A stretch of 64,000 bases of DNA. It comes from Ardenticatenaceae bacterium (GTDB lineage: Bacteria; Chloroflexota; Anaerolineae; Promineifilales; Promineifilaceae). The DNA is taken from contig JACKCC010000012.1 of assembly GCA_020634245.1 (NCBI GenBank), forward strand, positions 124,001-188,000. The letters are read 5' to 3'. This document shows positions 34,727 through 43,741 of this stretch, one piece after another. The notes under the pieces are model-generated. The model was given only the letters and a program-made list of their open reading frames with translations, did no database searches and was not told the DNA's origin. Every line of letters begins with the position of its first letter. Position 1 is the first letter of the stretch. Position numbers and translations under genes: made by a program.

Positions 34727-36004
34727 ATGAAAAATCGTTCACTTTATCAAATATTAATCGTTCTTCTGTTGATGGTTAGTCTGAGTAGTTGTGCTGGTAT
34801 CGCCGGACAAGAGCTTGCTATCATGCCTGATAGCAACAGCTCGACCTCATCTGTTCAAGATGAGCAACCTGCAAGCCCTGCCCCCCTTACGAACACAACC
34901 AAGACTCTCATCTCTGAAGAACAAACTTTAGTTGATTTGTACGAGCGAGTCAGCCCGTCGGTCGTCCATGTTCAAGTTGTGATCAATGCCGACAATTCAA
35001 CTGCCAGCAGCGATCAATCACCGACGCTGCCCAACCTGCCGCAGCTTCCCGGCTTCCCCGACCTGCCCAATTTGCAGCCGTTCGATCAAGGGCCGCAGCA
35101 AGGGTTGGGGTCCGGTTTTGTTTACGACAAAGAAGGTCACATCATCACTAACAATCACGTCATCGCTGATGCTGACAAAATTACCGTTATCTTCCCCGAT
35201 AACACCGAAGTAGATGCCACTTTGGTAGGCGCTGACCCGGATTCCGATCTGGCCGTCCTCCAGGTCGATGTCCCTGCCGACCAGTTACAGCCGGTCACTT
35301 TGGGCGATTCAGACAGCCTGAAAGTGGGACAATTCCTCGTTGCTATCGGCAATCCGTTTGGGTTGGACGGTTCGATGAGCACGGGAATTGTCTCCGGTTT
35401 GGGGCGGCAGCTGCCCTCCAGCGCCCAAACCCCAACCGGCCAGTCATTTACAATCCCCAACATCATCCAGACGGATGCGGCGATCAATCCCGGTAATTCC
35501 GGTGGGCCGCTGTTGAATTTACAAGGCGAAGTAATTGGTGTAAACACGGCCATTGCCACACAAAGCGGTACGTTCTCTGGTATTGGCTACGCCGTCCCGT
35601 CGGCAACTGTGGAGCAGGTGGTGCCGGAGTTGATCAGGAACGGCCGTATCGAGCACCCCTGGTTAGGCATCTCTGGCACAACGCTCACCCGGAGCCTGGT
35701 CGAAGCCATGAATTTGAATGCCGATCAACGCGGCGTTCTGGTGGCCACCGTCGTGGCCGACGGTCCGGCTGATAAAGCTGGTTTGCACGGTAGCGACACG
35801 ACAACTACCATTGATGGTCAGGATGTTCCCATCGGTGGTGACGTCATCACTAAAATAGACAATGTTACGGTTACCGAGTTTGACGACTTGCTGTCTTACA
35901 TCGTCGATGATACAAAGGTTGGCCAGACGGTAACCTTACAAGTTTTGCGGGACAACAAGCCGCTCGAAATAACTGTCAAACTGGAAGCCAGACCAGCAAG
36001 CTAA
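34727..36004 (+). CDS. HtrA/DegP-like serine protease lipoprotein
   Basis: 425 residues. The signal peptide ends at a lipobox-like SSCA (~20-23). An acidic linker leads to the trypsin-like domain: GSGFVYDKEGHIITNNHVI (catalytic His ~143), PDSDLAVLQV (Asp) and INPGNSGGPLLNLQGEVIGVNT (catalytic Ser). A PDZ domain (~320-420) contains GPADKAGLHGSD and GGDVITKIDNVTV. This is the canonical DegS/HtrA order with a single PDZ, suited to envelope protein quality control. A short disordered segment (LPNLPQLPGFPDLPNL) precedes the protease core, as in many Chloroflexota homologues. Confidence 0.93.
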   Translation: MKNRSLYQILIVLLLMVSLSSCAGIAGQELAIMPDSNSSTSSVQDEQPASPAPLTNTTKTLISEEQTLVDLYERVSPSVVHVQVVINADNSTASSDQSPTLPNLPQLPGFPDLPNLQPFDQGPQQGLGSGFVYDKEGHIITNNHVIADADKITVIFPDNTEVDATLVGADPDSDLAVLQVDVPADQLQPVTLGDSDSLKVGQFLVAIGNPFGLDGSMSTGIVSGLGRQLPSSAQTPTGQSFTIPNIIQTDAAINPGNSGGPLLNLQGEVIGVNTAIATQSGTFSGIGYAVPSATVEQVVPELIRNGRIEHPWLGISGTTLTRSLVEAMNLNADQRGVLVATVVADGPADKAGLHGSDTTTTIDGQDVPIGGDVITKIDNVTVTEFDDLLSYIVDDTKVGQTVTLQVLRDNKPLEITVKLEARPAS

Positions 36005-36040
36005 AGAGTCGAGCCAGAACTAGAGGAAAGGTAAACGCTC

Positions 36041-36101
36041 AGGTGACAGTCACTTCTCCCAAGAGGTGATGGCTAAAGCCAAACCAAAGTGACTGTCACC
36101 T
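36041..36101. repeat. AGGTGACAGTCACTT inverted repeat element
   Basis: AGGTGACAGTCACTT (36041-36055) and its complement AAGTGACTGTCACCT (36087-36101) enclose ~31 nt. Each arm is itself partly palindromic (GTGACxGTCAC). It lies downstream of the HtrA gene and could serve as a terminator-like hairpin. A GGTGCCTGTCACTTC variant occurs near 19756. Confidence 0.75.
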
Positions 36102-36211
36102 CTAAGACTGAATGGTTCCGAGACAAAAGACACCTTCGGCTCTGGCTCTACGCAGTTTCTAACCTTTGCTGCGGTGGTTACGGTTTACAAATTACGAATT
36201 ACCATTGACGA

Positions 36212-38536
36212 ATGCGCAACCACTGGTTTTGGTTTATCAATCTGGCCCTGCTGCTGTTGTATGGCTGGACGTTAACGGAAGAGTCGGCGGTGCGGGTGCA
36301 GGTGGCGGGGGATGAGTGTACGGCCGTATTCCCCGAAAGCCGCACCGTCACCCGTACCAGCAGCATCCCCTGCCCCGGTTTACGCGGCGGTTCAGTCGGC
36401 CTGTATTTCAGCGACGCCGGGGGCAATAACCGGCTGGATTGGGGGCCGTTAGATTGGCTGGCTCCCCGTTCCGGCTGGCGCACGGTTACTTTTACCGAAA
36501 TGCGCGATGGCGGCAACCGACTACGAATCGAGGTAGACGAGAATATCCCTGGCTGGCAGCGGGTATGGGGAGAGTGGCGGCCGGTGTGGGAAACGGCCGT
36601 CATGCGCTGGCAAACCCCCATCTACGGCGACTACCTGGTCGAAGCCGATTTACGCCGCCCCTCGGAAACGGCTGGCATTCTGTTTTTGCAGCCCAACGGC
36701 GAGGATGGCTGGGCTTTTATCACCAATCCTGATGGGCGGCGCGGCGTCTGGTGGGAATGGGGAAACGGCCGTCCCACGCATCCCATCGTTGGCATCCCCT
36801 TCCAAAAAACAACCTTAGCCCAGGTCCAATCCCTGCTGCGCCGACTCCTGCGAGCACAGCAAGGAGCTTTGCTTCTGCTAATGGCCGGTTGGATTTTGGC
36901 AAAAATAATAGGATGCGGATCAACGCGGATTAACGCGGATTTTTCTCTGCGTTCTCTGCGGTTCATTTCTCAACCCAAAACAATCGTGCTGCTTATTGCA
37001 TTGGGGGTACTGGCGGCAACGGTTTATATCGCCGGGAATGTGTTGGAGCGGATGCCTCACGTTCAGGATTCGATTACGTACCTGTTCCAGGCTGAGATTT
37101 TGGCGCGGGGCAGGTTGTGGGCCAATGCGCCGCCGCTGCCCGATTTTTTTGATCATCAATTTTTGTTGGTGCGGAACGGCCGTTGGTTCGGCCAATATCC
37201 CCCCGGTTTTCCAGCGGTTTTGGCGATTGGCATGTTAATGGGCCAGCCCTGGCTGATCAATCCGCTGCTGGCGGCGCTGACCGTACCGCTGCTGTATTGG
37301 CTGGGGAAGGAGTTGTACGGCCGTGCCACCGGCTTATTGACGGTTTTACTGGCCCTGGTCTCCCCCTTCTTCCTCTTCATGTCCGGCAGCATGATGGCCC
37401 ACCCAGCTGAACTGTTCTGGCTGACGTTGTTTATGGCCAGTTGGGTTCATGCCCTCAAATCGAATGAACGGCGCTGGACGCTTTTGGCCGGGGTGGGCTT
37501 AGGGATGGTATTTCTAACGCGACAGGTAACGGCCGTTGCCGTGGGTCTGCCGTTTTTGTTGGTGACAGGGGTAGGGAGGTTGGAGATTAGAGACTGGAGA
37601 CTGAACAAGTCTCTAATCTCCAGTCTCCAGTCTCCCATTTTCAAAAAGACAGTCTGGCTGCTGGCAACTGCCGTTCCCCTGGCCAGCCTGCTCTTCCTGC
37701 ACCAATACGCCCTCACCGGCGATCCACTGGGTGATCCCCGGCTGCTGCTGCAACCATTCGACCGGCTGGGTTTCGGCGAAGATGTTGGCTCATCCTACAA
37801 TGCATTCACCCTCAGCGAAGTAGATGATCAGGTTGCCATAGATTGGTACACCGACCCGTCTCAGCCACCGCGCGGCCACACGCTGGCTCGTGGCATTTAC
37901 AATGACGAGCAAAACTGGCGCGTGCTGGAAATCGATTTGTTTGGCTGGCTGCCCACTTTTACGCTGGCTTTTGTCTGGCTGGCGTTTTTGCGGCAACGGC
38001 CGTCTCTAAACGACCTCGCTCTCCTGGCCACGATTGCCGGAACACTGTTCGTTTACCTCTTTTTCTGGGCCGATGGCATCATGTATGGCCCGCGCTATTT
38101 TTATGGGATACTGCCCGCGCTCTTCTTGCTAACAGCGCGGGGCATTGGGACAGCGGCAAACTGGATCAGTGGTCGGGCTGGCCAATTTGTGATGGCTGTC
38201 ATCGTCTTGCTGCTGGTAGGTGGCAATCTCCTTTTTTATTTTCCAGGTCAACTGGCTGCCCATCGCGGCTTCAACTTTGTCGATGGCCAGCCCCGTGCCC
38301 AGATAGAGACGACTGTCGCGGGGAAGGCGCTGGTTTTTGTGGCCAATGATCCGGTCAACTGGTGGGAATACGGCCGTTTCTTTTCCGGTAATACGCCCTG
38401 GCTAAACGGCCGTATCATTTATGCGCGTGATTTGGGGGAAGAGGAGAACGGCCGTTTGCTTCCCTACTTCCCAGATTACACGCCTTATCGCTGGCAGGAT
38501 GGGCGGTTGTATCCTTTCAGTTTAGGAGGGGGATGA
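36212..38536 (+). CDS. GT39-like membrane glycosyltransferase with two in-frame repeat insertions
   Basis: 774 residues. The N-terminal ~215 residues form a beta-rich extracytoplasmic-looking region after one TM. The rest is a ten-plus-TM polyprenyl-phosphate-sugar transferase core. It has RMPHVQDSITYLFQAEIL (the Asp-containing first loop of family 39/ArnT-like enzymes), NGRWFGQYPPGFPAVL, ATGLLTVLLALVSPFFLFMSG and DGIMYGPRYFYGILP. Substrate unknown. Odd: residues ~231-253 (GCGSTRINADFSLRSLRF) come from a GCGGATCAACGCGGATTAACGCGGAT repeat, and ~455-475 (GRLEIRDWRLNKSLISS) from an inverted GGAGATTAGAGACTGG element. Neither breaks the frame. Confidence 0.8.
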   Translation: MRNHWFWFINLALLLLYGWTLTEESAVRVQVAGDECTAVFPESRTVTRTSSIPCPGLRGGSVGLYFSDAGGNNRLDWGPLDWLAPRSGWRTVTFTEMRDGGNRLRIEVDENIPGWQRVWGEWRPVWETAVMRWQTPIYGDYLVEADLRRPSETAGILFLQPNGEDGWAFITNPDGRRGVWWEWGNGRPTHPIVGIPFQKTTLAQVQSLLRRLLRAQQGALLLLMAGWILAKIIGCGSTRINADFSLRSLRFISQPKTIVLLIALGVLAATVYIAGNVLERMPHVQDSITYLFQAEILARGRLWANAPPLPDFFDHQFLLVRNGRWFGQYPPGFPAVLAIGMLMGQPWLINPLLAALTVPLLYWLGKELYGRATGLLTVLLALVSPFFLFMSGSMMAHPAELFWLTLFMASWVHALKSNERRWTLLAGVGLGMVFLTRQVTAVAVGLPFLLVTGVGRLEIRDWRLNKSLISSLQSPIFKKTVWLLATAVPLASLLFLHQYALTGDPLGDPRLLLQPFDRLGFGEDVGSSYNAFTLSEVDDQVAIDWYTDPSQPPRGHTLARGIYNDEQNWRVLEIDLFGWLPTFTLAFVWLAFLRQRPSLNDLALLATIAGTLFVYLFFWADGIMYGPRYFYGILPALFLLTARGIGTAANWISGRAGQFVMAVIVLLLVGGNLLFYFPGQLAAHRGFNFVDGQPRAQIETTVAGKALVFVANDPVNWWEYGRFFSGNTPWLNGRIIYARDLGEEENGRLLPYFPDYTPYRWQDGRLYPFSLGGG
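36908..36968. repeat. GCGGATxAACGCGGAT repeat inside the GT39-like gene
   Basis: Three direct GCGGATT/C-AAC units followed by CTCTGCGTTCTCTGCGGTTCATT. The same unit type is seen intergenically at 55751-55821 and its second half at 25985-26057. Here it is translated. Confidence 0.8.
37575..37638. repeat. GGAGATTAGAGACTGG inverted repeat inside the GT39-like gene
   Basis: GGAGATTAGAGACTGGAGACT, a 5-nt loop, then AGTCTCTAATCTCCAGTCTCCAGTCTCC. It forms a strong hairpin in the message and is read in frame. Related copies are at 45752-45800 and 50672-50690. Confidence 0.85.
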
Positions 38537-38873
38537 GTAACGGCCGTAAACACCTTCGTGCCGCTGGAAATAATAAACTGATCATCGGGACCTTTGCCGT
38601 TCCGCTTCCGGGTCGGCCATTCCCGCCGCGCCGAGTGTACCGTCGGCCACCATATTTCAGTTTTCCCCTTGGGCATGATTCAAAAAAACAGGAAGTTTGC
38701 TTGACACTTCTTGCGAATTTGGCACAGAAATTTCTGCAAGTGTAAAGTGGAAGTATCAAGCCACCTTGAATCATGCCACATAGGGCAATACGGGGTGACC
38801 CTTTTGTTTTTAATAGCAAGACATTGACTCGTTTCTTCGAAAGGGATTTAGCATTCCTCGATTAATGCCTTGT
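38537..38873. other. Intergenic region with a small inverted repeat
   Basis: About 340 bases between a plus-strand and a minus-strand gene whose 3' ends converge. GCTTGACACTTCTTGCG (38700) and CAAGTGTAAAGTGGAAGTATCAAGC (38737-38761) are roughly inverse. No gene recognised. Confidence 0.5.
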
Positions 38874-41800
38874 TTAAATAGTGGTAGAGGGAGCAAATCG
38901 TAGCGAGTAAGATAAGGGTCCACTTTTCCCACTTACTTTGATAATATAGGTTCCTGCCTCCAAGTTATCTATGTCAATTTGCTTCAGTCGCGGAGTGTTG
39001 TGGCTTATTCCACGCGGACGAGCTACAAGCTCAGAAAAAAACGTTGGGTTCAAAAGTTTGGCTTCAGCCAACATTTCGCCTGAACTGTTAAGTAACATAA
39101 TCTCCAGATCACTGTTCGGCTCAGGGGCATTAATCTGTACATCAATTTGCAATTTACCTTCTTCCGACCTTTGAAGTACGAAATACTCTGGTCGGGAAAG
39201 CATGCCTCTAGCCATCAACTCATTGTTTTCCATAGTAGAAGGGAAAGAGAAAGGGAACCATCTTTTAAGTTGTGATTCAAGAAAATCTGGTGGTGGGTCT
39301 GGCAGATACCCCAGGTTTAGCTTCGGCCTCTCATAGATTAATGGTGGCATATCCTTCACAAGTGTACACCAGTAGTGTCGGATATTCATTTCGTAGCAGA
39401 TCGCTTCAAATGCTCTAATAGAAAAAAGAACGTCACCGTCAGCAAAATACTTTTCTAATTTCTCGTTAGAGATCGATGCTGTAAAACCAGATGCCGTCTT
39501 TACAACAGGAATCTCAAACTGGGAAAATGGTGTACCATCTTTTTTATGGAAAACAATCTGTGGTTGAACACCTGATGAATCAATATTACCAAGACAATTC
39601 ACGGCATTAACAAAAATGCTTAAACTTCCTGGAATCTTCCCGACTCCCTTCTTCTCCTCCGTGTTTTCACATTCTTTTTGTGTATCTGTTTTTGTGGGAA
39701 GCTGTAACAAAAAGAAATCAATATCAGTAACGTCGTGGATAGTCAGATCGGTAAGCTGGAGTAGCGAGAGTGGACCACTTAGTTTACTAGGATAAGTGAC
39801 AATCGTAGGATTGTTTATGCTGTCTGGAATATTATTTTCAGTTTTGTCGGCAGAAATAATCCGTAGTCTGTGGTTTTTATCAGTGCCTGGCACATAATCT
39901 GTCCAATGGTGGGGAGAAGCGAGTTCTGCCATAGCTGGCGTTGCAGGATCGCTGTCGAGTTTATTACCAGGGTAGTTGCGCTGAGAAAAATGGGGCTCTG
40001 TATCCTCTCCAGTGAATTCCAATACAAGAGCGTCGCATACTTTAGACATTCCGGAAGCAATCACATTTGTAGAAAATTTAGCAAAATAGGCAGTTTCGTT
40101 GTAGGTACTCAAGGAACCAGACACAACTTCCATCTTACAGCTATCAATTGGAACATCCTGACAGTTTTTAGCTTCTAATGAGAGTTGGTCTATTTTGCCT
40201 CTGACCTGTGTTACCACATAGATATTTGGCGCTTTAATGAGATGGGCTTTGTTAATCGGTTCCTTCTTCACCACAAGTTCCCGGCTTGAAACTCTCCCTC
40301 CTAAATTGCTCGAAATCAACTTATCTTTCCACTCAGCCGTATAAATGAAGTTCTGAGGATTAGCGAGGACAGCACTTGCATCTAAATTTTTCTCTCCTTG
40401 AGCAATTGTGACGGACTTGATGTAGGGTGGAAAGTTTACAATCTCATAAAAGTGTTGCAAAAGCCCAGCGGATCTATTAATCGCCTTGACGATGACTTTG
40501 TCGGCTAACTCTAAATATGGTTTATCTTCCCCTGTACCAACAGGATTTCCAAGCTCGATATCTGGGTCAACCCCAGGGATGGTGCCAAAAGGTTTCACGG
40601 TTTTTCCTGCGATTTTGACACCTCCCGCAGCAAGCAAACCCACATATAGTGAGCCAAGACCCAAAGGGCACTTTAGATTTCTTCCCTCTGATGTTAATTC
40701 ATCTATGCTCTCCTTGGCCATGTTTTTAAAGAAGGCATTGTAATTTACTTCTGGCATAACCTTTAGTTCTTTATCCTTATCGATACGGTTGAAGTTCCAA
40801 TGATCTGTAACCAGACGCTCAAAGCCTATCTGATCAGAATCGGTGCTTGCTTCACAGATGCCGTATGCCGCTGCTGCTATTTGTCCGGCAGTTAATTCAC
40901 AAGTCACCAAACAACTGAAATCCCCGAAAATAATAAGAGGAAAGCAAGGGGAACATAATACAGCAGTTTCAATCTCAAGGACGTTAGCAAATTGTGCAAG
41001 GCAGACATAAAACTTCGCATAAGCTTCTGGTTCCGTCAAAGAACTTCCAGCATGATCTACAAGGCTGGCATGATCTGGTTGTGCAAGGTCTTGTAGCAAG
41101 TGTAACACATGACCCATTCGATAATAGGCTTCTCTACGACCCACAGGTGTGTAATGATTATAAGCATCAATAGCACCTTGAAAGTTCATTTTGTCAGCAC
41201 AACCGCCACCATCGTATCCCCAATTTTTGGCACTAATATAGCAAACACCGTTCTTGGGTTTTTCTACTTTAGCTTTTTCTTCACTTCTAAGAGCAAAATA
41301 GTCTTTCCACGCAAGCCCTTTATCCTCGCCACCAAAGTGTCTAAAGTCTCGAAAGTTTTTTATTATCATATCGGCAGGATTTGTGACAAAGTCAATCCGT
41401 TGTTTTCCTGGCTCTTCACCTCCTGCATCCTCAGCCCAGGCCCCCTGTACGCAAGGGTGATCACTCTTGCTGGGTTTTGATTCGCTCTTGGACTTGTAAT
41501 GGTAAAAAGGTGGCCCTCCCCATCCCTCATATATTTCCGAATATCTTTCTTTTTTATCTTCTTTTTTAATGAGTTTTAGTGCCTCCTCCGTCATAGTGCA
41601 ATGTAAGTGTTCCATCCACCCGGGCTTAAAGCCCGCTAAATGAGTGAAAAGGAGACCTAATGACATGTACGGCCCTTCAGCCTGCAAAGCATCTGCTGGT
41701 GGAGAAATTGTCAGCCAGGGATCATTTACATGGTTTATTAGATATGTTGTCTCTACTGCTGCAATATCATTATTGGGAAAGCTTGTACTAACGCTTGCCT

Positions 41801-42350
41801 TTATAATATAGTGGGTTTTCTGGGAAATCCAGAATTCTGTTTGGAATTCTACTTCTCTCAATGCTTGTTCTATCCGTTTATGTAGCTCTTCATCATCATT
41901 TGGAGAGCCTTCACCTGATACCGGAGAGAAAGCGTCTGCATATTTGCTAATATTTTCTTTTAGGTAGGAGAGGTTTGGAGTTACAGACAGGTGCCAGCAG
42001 GCTTCATCATTAATGGTTTCTTCCTGGAGCGACGGTATCTCTCCTGTTTTTAATATGGCAAATATGGAATTTAAACGACTCGGTGGTTCATCTGGTACCC
42101 AAACCTTAAACCATGTTCCTATATGGCGAGGTAGTCCGTATGCCTGCTGTCCCACCCAATAAAATTCGACCTCTCGCGGTGACTCAATTCCAACGTGAAT
42201 GATGGAGTGCACCGCTTTGTTTTCAGTATCAACCTCTGCCACTGAAGAATATCCCGATTTATCATTCCTCTCTGTTCTTAGACGATAACTGTCAATTGCT
42301 TGTAATGCTTCTTCAACTTTTGATAAAATTTGAGCAACTTTACGTTTCAT
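38874..42350 (-). CDS. AT-rich giant protein: LolA-like, phospholipase-C-like and PPC-like regions
   Basis: 1158 residues, no signal peptide recognised. Residues ~1-220 (VEEALQAIDSYRLRTERND...EFYWVGQQAYGLPRHIGTW) resemble LolA/LppX lipoprotein-carrier-like beta domains. The middle (~330-560) contains YYRMGHVLHLLQDLAQPDHA and VTDHWNFNRI, which resembles the His/Asp-rich zinc region of phospholipase C/P1 nuclease-type proteins. The last ~100 residues (DLEIMLLNSSGEMLAEAK, LEAGTYIIKVSG) resemble a PPC-type beta domain. The gene is AT-rich and contains no ACGGCCGT. It overlaps the upstream small gene by 4 nt (ATGA). Function unknown; a secreted or surface lipid-active protein is only a guess. Confidence 0.7.
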   Translation of the reverse strand: MKRKVAQILSKVEEALQAIDSYRLRTERNDKSGYSSVAEVDTENKAVHSIIHVGIESPREVEFYWVGQQAYGLPRHIGTWFKVWVPDEPPSRLNSIFAILKTGEIPSLQEETINDEACWHLSVTPNLSYLKENISKYADAFSPVSGEGSPNDDEELHKRIEQALREVEFQTEFWISQKTHYIIKASVSTSFPNNDIAAVETTYLINHVNDPWLTISPPADALQAEGPYMSLGLLFTHLAGFKPGWMEHLHCTMTEEALKLIKKEDKKERYSEIYEGWGGPPFYHYKSKSESKPSKSDHPCVQGAWAEDAGGEEPGKQRIDFVTNPADMIIKNFRDFRHFGGEDKGLAWKDYFALRSEEKAKVEKPKNGVCYISAKNWGYDGGGCADKMNFQGAIDAYNHYTPVGRREAYYRMGHVLHLLQDLAQPDHASLVDHAGSSLTEPEAYAKFYVCLAQFANVLEIETAVLCSPCFPLIIFGDFSCLVTCELTAGQIAAAAYGICEASTDSDQIGFERLVTDHWNFNRIDKDKELKVMPEVNYNAFFKNMAKESIDELTSEGRNLKCPLGLGSLYVGLLAAGGVKIAGKTVKPFGTIPGVDPDIELGNPVGTGEDKPYLELADKVIVKAINRSAGLLQHFYEIVNFPPYIKSVTIAQGEKNLDASAVLANPQNFIYTAEWKDKLISSNLGGRVSSRELVVKKEPINKAHLIKAPNIYVVTQVRGKIDQLSLEAKNCQDVPIDSCKMEVVSGSLSTYNETAYFAKFSTNVIASGMSKVCDALVLEFTGEDTEPHFSQRNYPGNKLDSDPATPAMAELASPHHWTDYVPGTDKNHRLRIISADKTENNIPDSINNPTIVTYPSKLSGPLSLLQLTDLTIHDVTDIDFFLLQLPTKTDTQKECENTEEKKGVGKIPGSLSIFVNAVNCLGNIDSSGVQPQIVFHKKDGTPFSQFEIPVVKTASGFTASISNEKLEKYFADGDVLFSIRAFEAICYEMNIRHYWCTLVKDMPPLIYERPKLNLGYLPDPPPDFLESQLKRWFPFSFPSTMENNELMARGMLSRPEYFVLQRSEEGKLQIDVQINAPEPNSDLEIMLLNSSGEMLAEAKLLNPTFFSELVARPRGISHNTPRLKQIDIDNLEAGTYIIKVSGKSGPLSYSLRFAPSTTI

Positions 42351-42583
42351 TTTTCACCTTCGCATTCTTCTTTAATTGAAAGGTTATCACTACCTTCCTG
42401 GTTAACTGATAATTCAGACGTTTGCACCCGCAAAAATACCAGTGCTTCGTCCAGATTGGCAAAAACCCACCGCTGTCCGGTTTGCGAAGACTCCAGAGAA
42501 GCCCACCAAACCAATTCCCCGTTATCCTCTGCCTGCCATAAACGCAGCAGGTAGGAAATATACCCGCGTTGGGTTTCATTCAT
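42347..42583 (-). CDS. Small protein cotranslated with the giant protein
   Basis: 78 residues from the ATG at 42583, with AGGTG 8 nt upstream; longer upstream starts lack a ribosome binding site. MNETQRGYISYLLRLWQAED and ELVWWASLESSQTGQRWVFANLDEALVFL form a compact alpha/beta pattern common in short Chloroflexota proteins placed beside large secreted ones. It has an acidic C-terminus. Its stop overlaps the start of the 1158-residue gene, so a structural or chaperone link is plausible. No family name known to me. Confidence 0.65.
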   Translation of the reverse strand: MNETQRGYISYLLRLWQAEDNGELVWWASLESSQTGQRWVFANLDEALVFLRVQTSELSVNQEGSDNLSIKEECEGEK

Positions 42584-42814
42584 TATTGTCACCTGGCTAC
42601 TGATAGCCTGTTTGCAGCATACCAATTGATCGTGATGAAATCGTCCTGGGAACGTAAAAAGAATGTCCAAAACAATTTGGAAACGAACTTGCTATATGTT
42701 GTATAATGAAGGTGAGTCGCTCGCGCCGAAAACCGCATTAACCCCAATTGAGCGTTACGTGTAAACAGTGTGCTTCCTGCTGCAGGCACTGCATGCCAGG
42801 AAAAGGAGCCAGGG

Positions 42815-43621
42815 ATGACTGATTTATCCATCTGGTTGTTAGGCCCATTTCAAGTTGAGCTTTTTGGTGAGCCGGTAACAAGTTTTTCATCAGATAAGGT
42901 GCGGGCTTTGTTGGCTTATCTGGCGGCGGAAGCCGACCGACCGCATCGCCGTGATAAGTTGGCCGGGCTGTTGTGGTCCAATTCGCCACAACAAACAGCC
43001 CGTACCAATTTGCGCCGTGCCCTGGCCGATTTGCGCAAAGCTATTGGCGACCATCAGGCGGATCCCCCCTATTTACTCATCACCCGTCAAACGATCCAGT
43101 TTAATGGCCGAAGCGGTGCCTGGATAGACACGGCCGTATTCACCCAATTAACGGCCGTCAAAATAATGAATGAAACTGTCCAACGCCTGGAAGATGCAAT
43201 TGCGCTGTACCGGGGGTGTTTTATGGAAGGGTTCTTTCTAAACGATAGTTTGCCTTTTGGGGAATGGGCGTTGTTACAACGGGAACGCTACCAACGACAA
43301 GCATTGGCATTACTTCACAGTTTGGCAACTCATTATGAAGAGCGCGGTGCATATGAGCGGGCGTTGAATTATGCCTGGCAGCAGGTAGAATTAGACCCTT
43401 TTCAGGAACCGGCCCAGTGGCAATTGATACGTTTGCTAGCTTTTACGGGGCAACGGGTGGCAGCACTATCTCAATATGAGTCCTTCAAACAGTTGTTGGC
43501 GAAAGAACTAAACGTAAAGCCAGAGGTGAAAACTTCACATCTCCGACAACAGATTCAAGAAAAATTGCTGATGACACACATAATATCATCAGGGTTAGTC
43601 GAAAACCTCCACCCAAGATAA
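42815..43621 (+). CDS. BTAD/SARP-type DNA-binding regulator without ATPase domain
   Basis: 268 residues from the ATG at 42815, with AAAAGGAG 6 nt upstream. The OmpR-like winged helix (LSIWLLGPFQVELFGEP...SSDKVRALLAYLAAE, HRRDKLAGLLWSN, RTNLRRALADLRKAI) is followed by a bacterial transcriptional activation domain (DAIALYRGCFMEGFFLND, EWALLQRERYQRQALALL, EVELDPFQEPAQWQLIRLLA-like TPR). In many relatives an NTPase and TPR follow to ~1000 residues. Here the frame stops after LLAKELNVKPEVKTSHL and a short tail. It may be a natural short SARP-like regulator or a truncated large one. Confidence 0.85.
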   Translation: MTDLSIWLLGPFQVELFGEPVTSFSSDKVRALLAYLAAEADRPHRRDKLAGLLWSNSPQQTARTNLRRALADLRKAIGDHQADPPYLLITRQTIQFNGRSGAWIDTAVFTQLTAVKIMNETVQRLEDAIALYRGCFMEGFFLNDSLPFGEWALLQRERYQRQALALLHSLATHYEERGAYERALNYAWQQVELDPFQEPAQWQLIRLLAFTGQRVAALSQYESFKQLLAKELNVKPEVKTSHLRQQIQEKLLMTHIISSGLVENLHPR

Positions 43622-43741
43622 TGTGTTTTATTGGCGATGTTGAGTTGAAGGTAATTGATGATCTGAACGACCAGCCGGATGTTCGCCAGAGCACGATTGT
43701 TGCGCAGGCGTGGCGGGCAGGTTGCCTGTGCCCCTAGTAGA

